This document shows, one piece after another, positions 63,840 to 64,000 of a stretch of 64,000 nt of DNA. Position 1 is the first letter of the stretch. Each line of letters begins with the position of its first letter. A program made the translations under genes and the position numbers. The notes beneath the pieces were generated by a model that saw nothing but the letters and a program-made list of their open reading frames with translations, did no database searches and was not told the origin of the DNA. The stretch is from Megascapheus bottae. Taxonomy: Eukaryota > Chordata > Mammalia > Rodentia > Geomyidae. The DNA lies in the NCBI GenBank assembly GCA_024803745.1, contig JANJXV010000013.1, positions 55,979,001 through 56,043,000 on the forward strand. Reading direction: 5' to 3'.

Positions 63840-64000
63840 GAATTTAAATAAGCATTTTTTTTTCCTCTTGAAGAATAGACATATTGAGGTATATTGAGGC
63901 ATAGCCATAATTCACAGGCTTGGGTTATATAACACAATGGCTTTTAGTGTATTTACAGATTGTGGAAACATTTCTGGTGTTTAATTTGTCCTCAAGGAAA
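63840..64000. mobile_element. Possible old L1 fragment
   Basis: agacatattgaggtatattg and ggcttttagtgtatttacag echo the L1M phrase of the form ttgaggtataattgaca ... tttttagtatattcacag. The window ends inside it. Confidence 0.5.

Noticed and set aside
59736..64000. SHANK2 3' exons on the minus strand
   Set aside because: In human SHANK2 follows CTTN in opposite orientation, but no SAM domain or long conserved coding stretch is visible here; the interval holds only unique DNA and SINEs.

Overview
This is a mammalian nuclear genomic window, almost certainly from a rodent of the superfamily Geomyoidea (kangaroo rats, pocket mice, pocket gophers). Introns and intergenic DNA are packed with two chimeric SINE types that share one right-hand monomer. 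One has a tRNA-like ID head (IDL-Geo). The other has a B1 (7SL-like) head on the same Geo half. From memory, IDL-Geo SINEs are restricted to Geomyoidea; the genus cannot be decided from the sequence.

Two same-strand genes are present, in the order seen at human 11q13.3. (1) 1-27,420: the 3' half of PPFIA1 (liprin-alpha-1). Thirteen coding exons (1407-25478) encode the last 511 residues when both cassette exons are included: a basic linker, three SAM domains and the C-terminal PDZ ligand -VRTYSC. A final exon (26134 to about 27,415) holds the 3' UTR and offers an alternative C-terminus. (2) 30,750-59,735: the complete CTTN gene (cortactin). It has a TATA-less CpG-island promoter, a non-coding exon 1 (ending 30990), a non-coding exon 2 (34708-34801) with a short upstream ORF, and 16 coding exons (36670-58553). 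The 551-residue product has an N-terminal acidic Arp2/3-binding region, six and a half 37-residue F-actin repeats, a helical segment, a Pro/Ser/Tyr-rich region with the Src sites, and an SH3 domain. Its 3' UTR ends near 59,735.

About 3.4 kb of SINE- and microsatellite-rich DNA separates the two genes. The last 4.3 kb (59.7-64 kb) contains no exon that I recognise; in human the next gene would be SHANK2 on the other strand, further away. Both proteins act at the cell cortex: liprin-alpha-1 organises focal adhesions and presynaptic-type scaffolds, and cortactin binds Arp2/3 and F-actin in lamellipodia and invadopodia.

No new gene system is evident. The points most worth a second look are: a GC (not GT) splice donor on CTTN exon 11, the exon omitted in a known splice variant; weak donors across CTTN repeat exons 8-11; the phase pattern of the repeat exons, which suggests how the repeat array grew; a polypyrimidine tract of about 240 bp directly after the exon 8 donor; a 27-nt PPFIA1 microexon; an exon-skip switch of the liprin C-terminus; a SINE-derived ETS motif beside the CTTN promoter; and several nested SINE insertions with readable target-site duplications.
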